A stretch of DNA of 6,444 nucleotides from Solirubrobacterales bacterium. Lineage in GTDB: Bacteria > Actinomycetota > Thermoleophilia > Solirubrobacterales > Solirubrobacteraceae. The translations under genes and the position numbers were made by a program. The notes beneath the pieces are model-generated. The model saw only the letters and a program-made list of their open reading frames with translations, was not told where the DNA came from and did no database searches. This document shows, piece by piece, positions 6,323 to 6,444 of this stretch. Every line of letters begins with the position of its first letter. Position 1 is the stretch's first letter. Location: contig PLBZ01000070.1 in assembly GCA_003134675.1 (NCBI GenBank), positions 4,244-10,687 on the forward strand, in the 5' to 3' direction.

Positions 6323-6444
6323 GCCCTGCAGCTCCCTCAGCTCATCGACGTCGATCGGCAGGCGGCGGCGGTGGATCGCGACGATCATGCCCAGCCCGAT
6401 GCAGACCTCGCAGGCAGCGACGGTCATCACGATCAGGGCGAGGA
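6320..6444 (-). CDS. nuoK: NADH-quinone oxidoreductase subunit K (NuoK), C-terminal fragment
   Basis: Small membrane subunit of complex I (ND4L homologue; about 100 residues in full). Only the last 40 codons and the TGA at 6322-6320 are inside the window; the rest lies to the right. The fragment reads LALIVMTVAACEVCIGLGM and then VAIHRRRLPIDVDELRELQG, matching the NuoK third helix and tail. Fragment residue 12 (GAG, 6409-6407) is the conserved TM3 glutamate (E. coli E72) used in the proton channel near the quinone end. It is flanked by two cysteines (CEVC) where many NuoK proteins have alanine or valine. The reading frame was found by translating the minus strand from the window edge; it is too short to stand out as an isolated open frame. 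Position immediately before nuoL agrees with standard nuo order. Confidence 0.93.
   Translation of the reverse strand, partial: LALIVMTVAACEVCIGLGMIVAIHRRRLPIDVDELRELQG
6332..6337 (-). promoter_or_regulatory. Possible weak ribosome binding site for nuoL
   Basis: The minus strand reads AGGGAG here, inside the end of nuoK, 11 bases before the nuoL ATG. The spacing is longer than ideal and the match partial, so it may assist the coupled start rather than drive it. It is the only Shine-Dalgarno-like element near any of the three nuo starts in the window. Confidence 0.3.

Overview
The window is GC-rich (roughly two thirds G+C by eye) bacterial chromosome. It holds the 3' part of a respiratory complex I operon on the minus strand and, converging on it, the 3' part of a metallopeptidase gene on the plus strand. 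The high GC, the ATC/GCG-type codon use, the nuoK-L-M-N order and the protein style (Ala/Pro/His-rich loops in NuoL and NuoN, an 'HGWMPDGYRAMP' NuoM, an M3B PepF-like peptidase) suggest a high-GC actinobacterium, perhaps a deep lineage such as Thermoleophilia/Solirubrobacterales. That placement is inference; no marker gene is present.

Layout. 1-1281 (+): a PepF-like M3 oligoendopeptidase whose start lies outside the window. 1282: a single base separates its stop from the stop of nuoN, and a 7-bp inverted repeat (1271-1277 / 1291-1297) straddles the two stops. 1283-2833 (-): nuoN. 2830-4311 (-): nuoM. 4311-6320 (-): nuoL. 6320-6444 (-): the last 40 codons of nuoK, cut by the window edge. Transcription of the nuo block runs from right to left, and nuoA-J would be expected to the right. 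There is no non-coding stretch of any length: the three nuo junctions overlap by 1, 1 and 4 bases (TGATG, TGATG, ATGA), and I see no promoter, RNA gene, mobile element, tandem repeat or CRISPR array.

How the genes work together. NuoK, L, M and N are four of the membrane-arm subunits of NADH:quinone oxidoreductase (complex I). NuoL, M and N are the three antiporter-like subunits, each thought to carry one proton channel, and NuoK belongs to the fourth channel near the quinone site. The peptidase has no evident functional link to complex I; it is a convergent neighbour.

The most interesting signal is inside the complex I subunits. The TM5 glutamate that defines the proton channel of antiporter-like subunits is present in NuoN (E145), is aspartate in NuoM (D139), and is alanine in NuoL (A149). 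NuoL also has Val180 where E. coli-type NuoL has an arginine three residues before the conserved Asp. The transmembrane lysines and the rest of the NuoL channel look intact, so this reads as a lineage-specific remodelling of the distal proton channel rather than gene decay. I found no sign of a wholly new system in this window.
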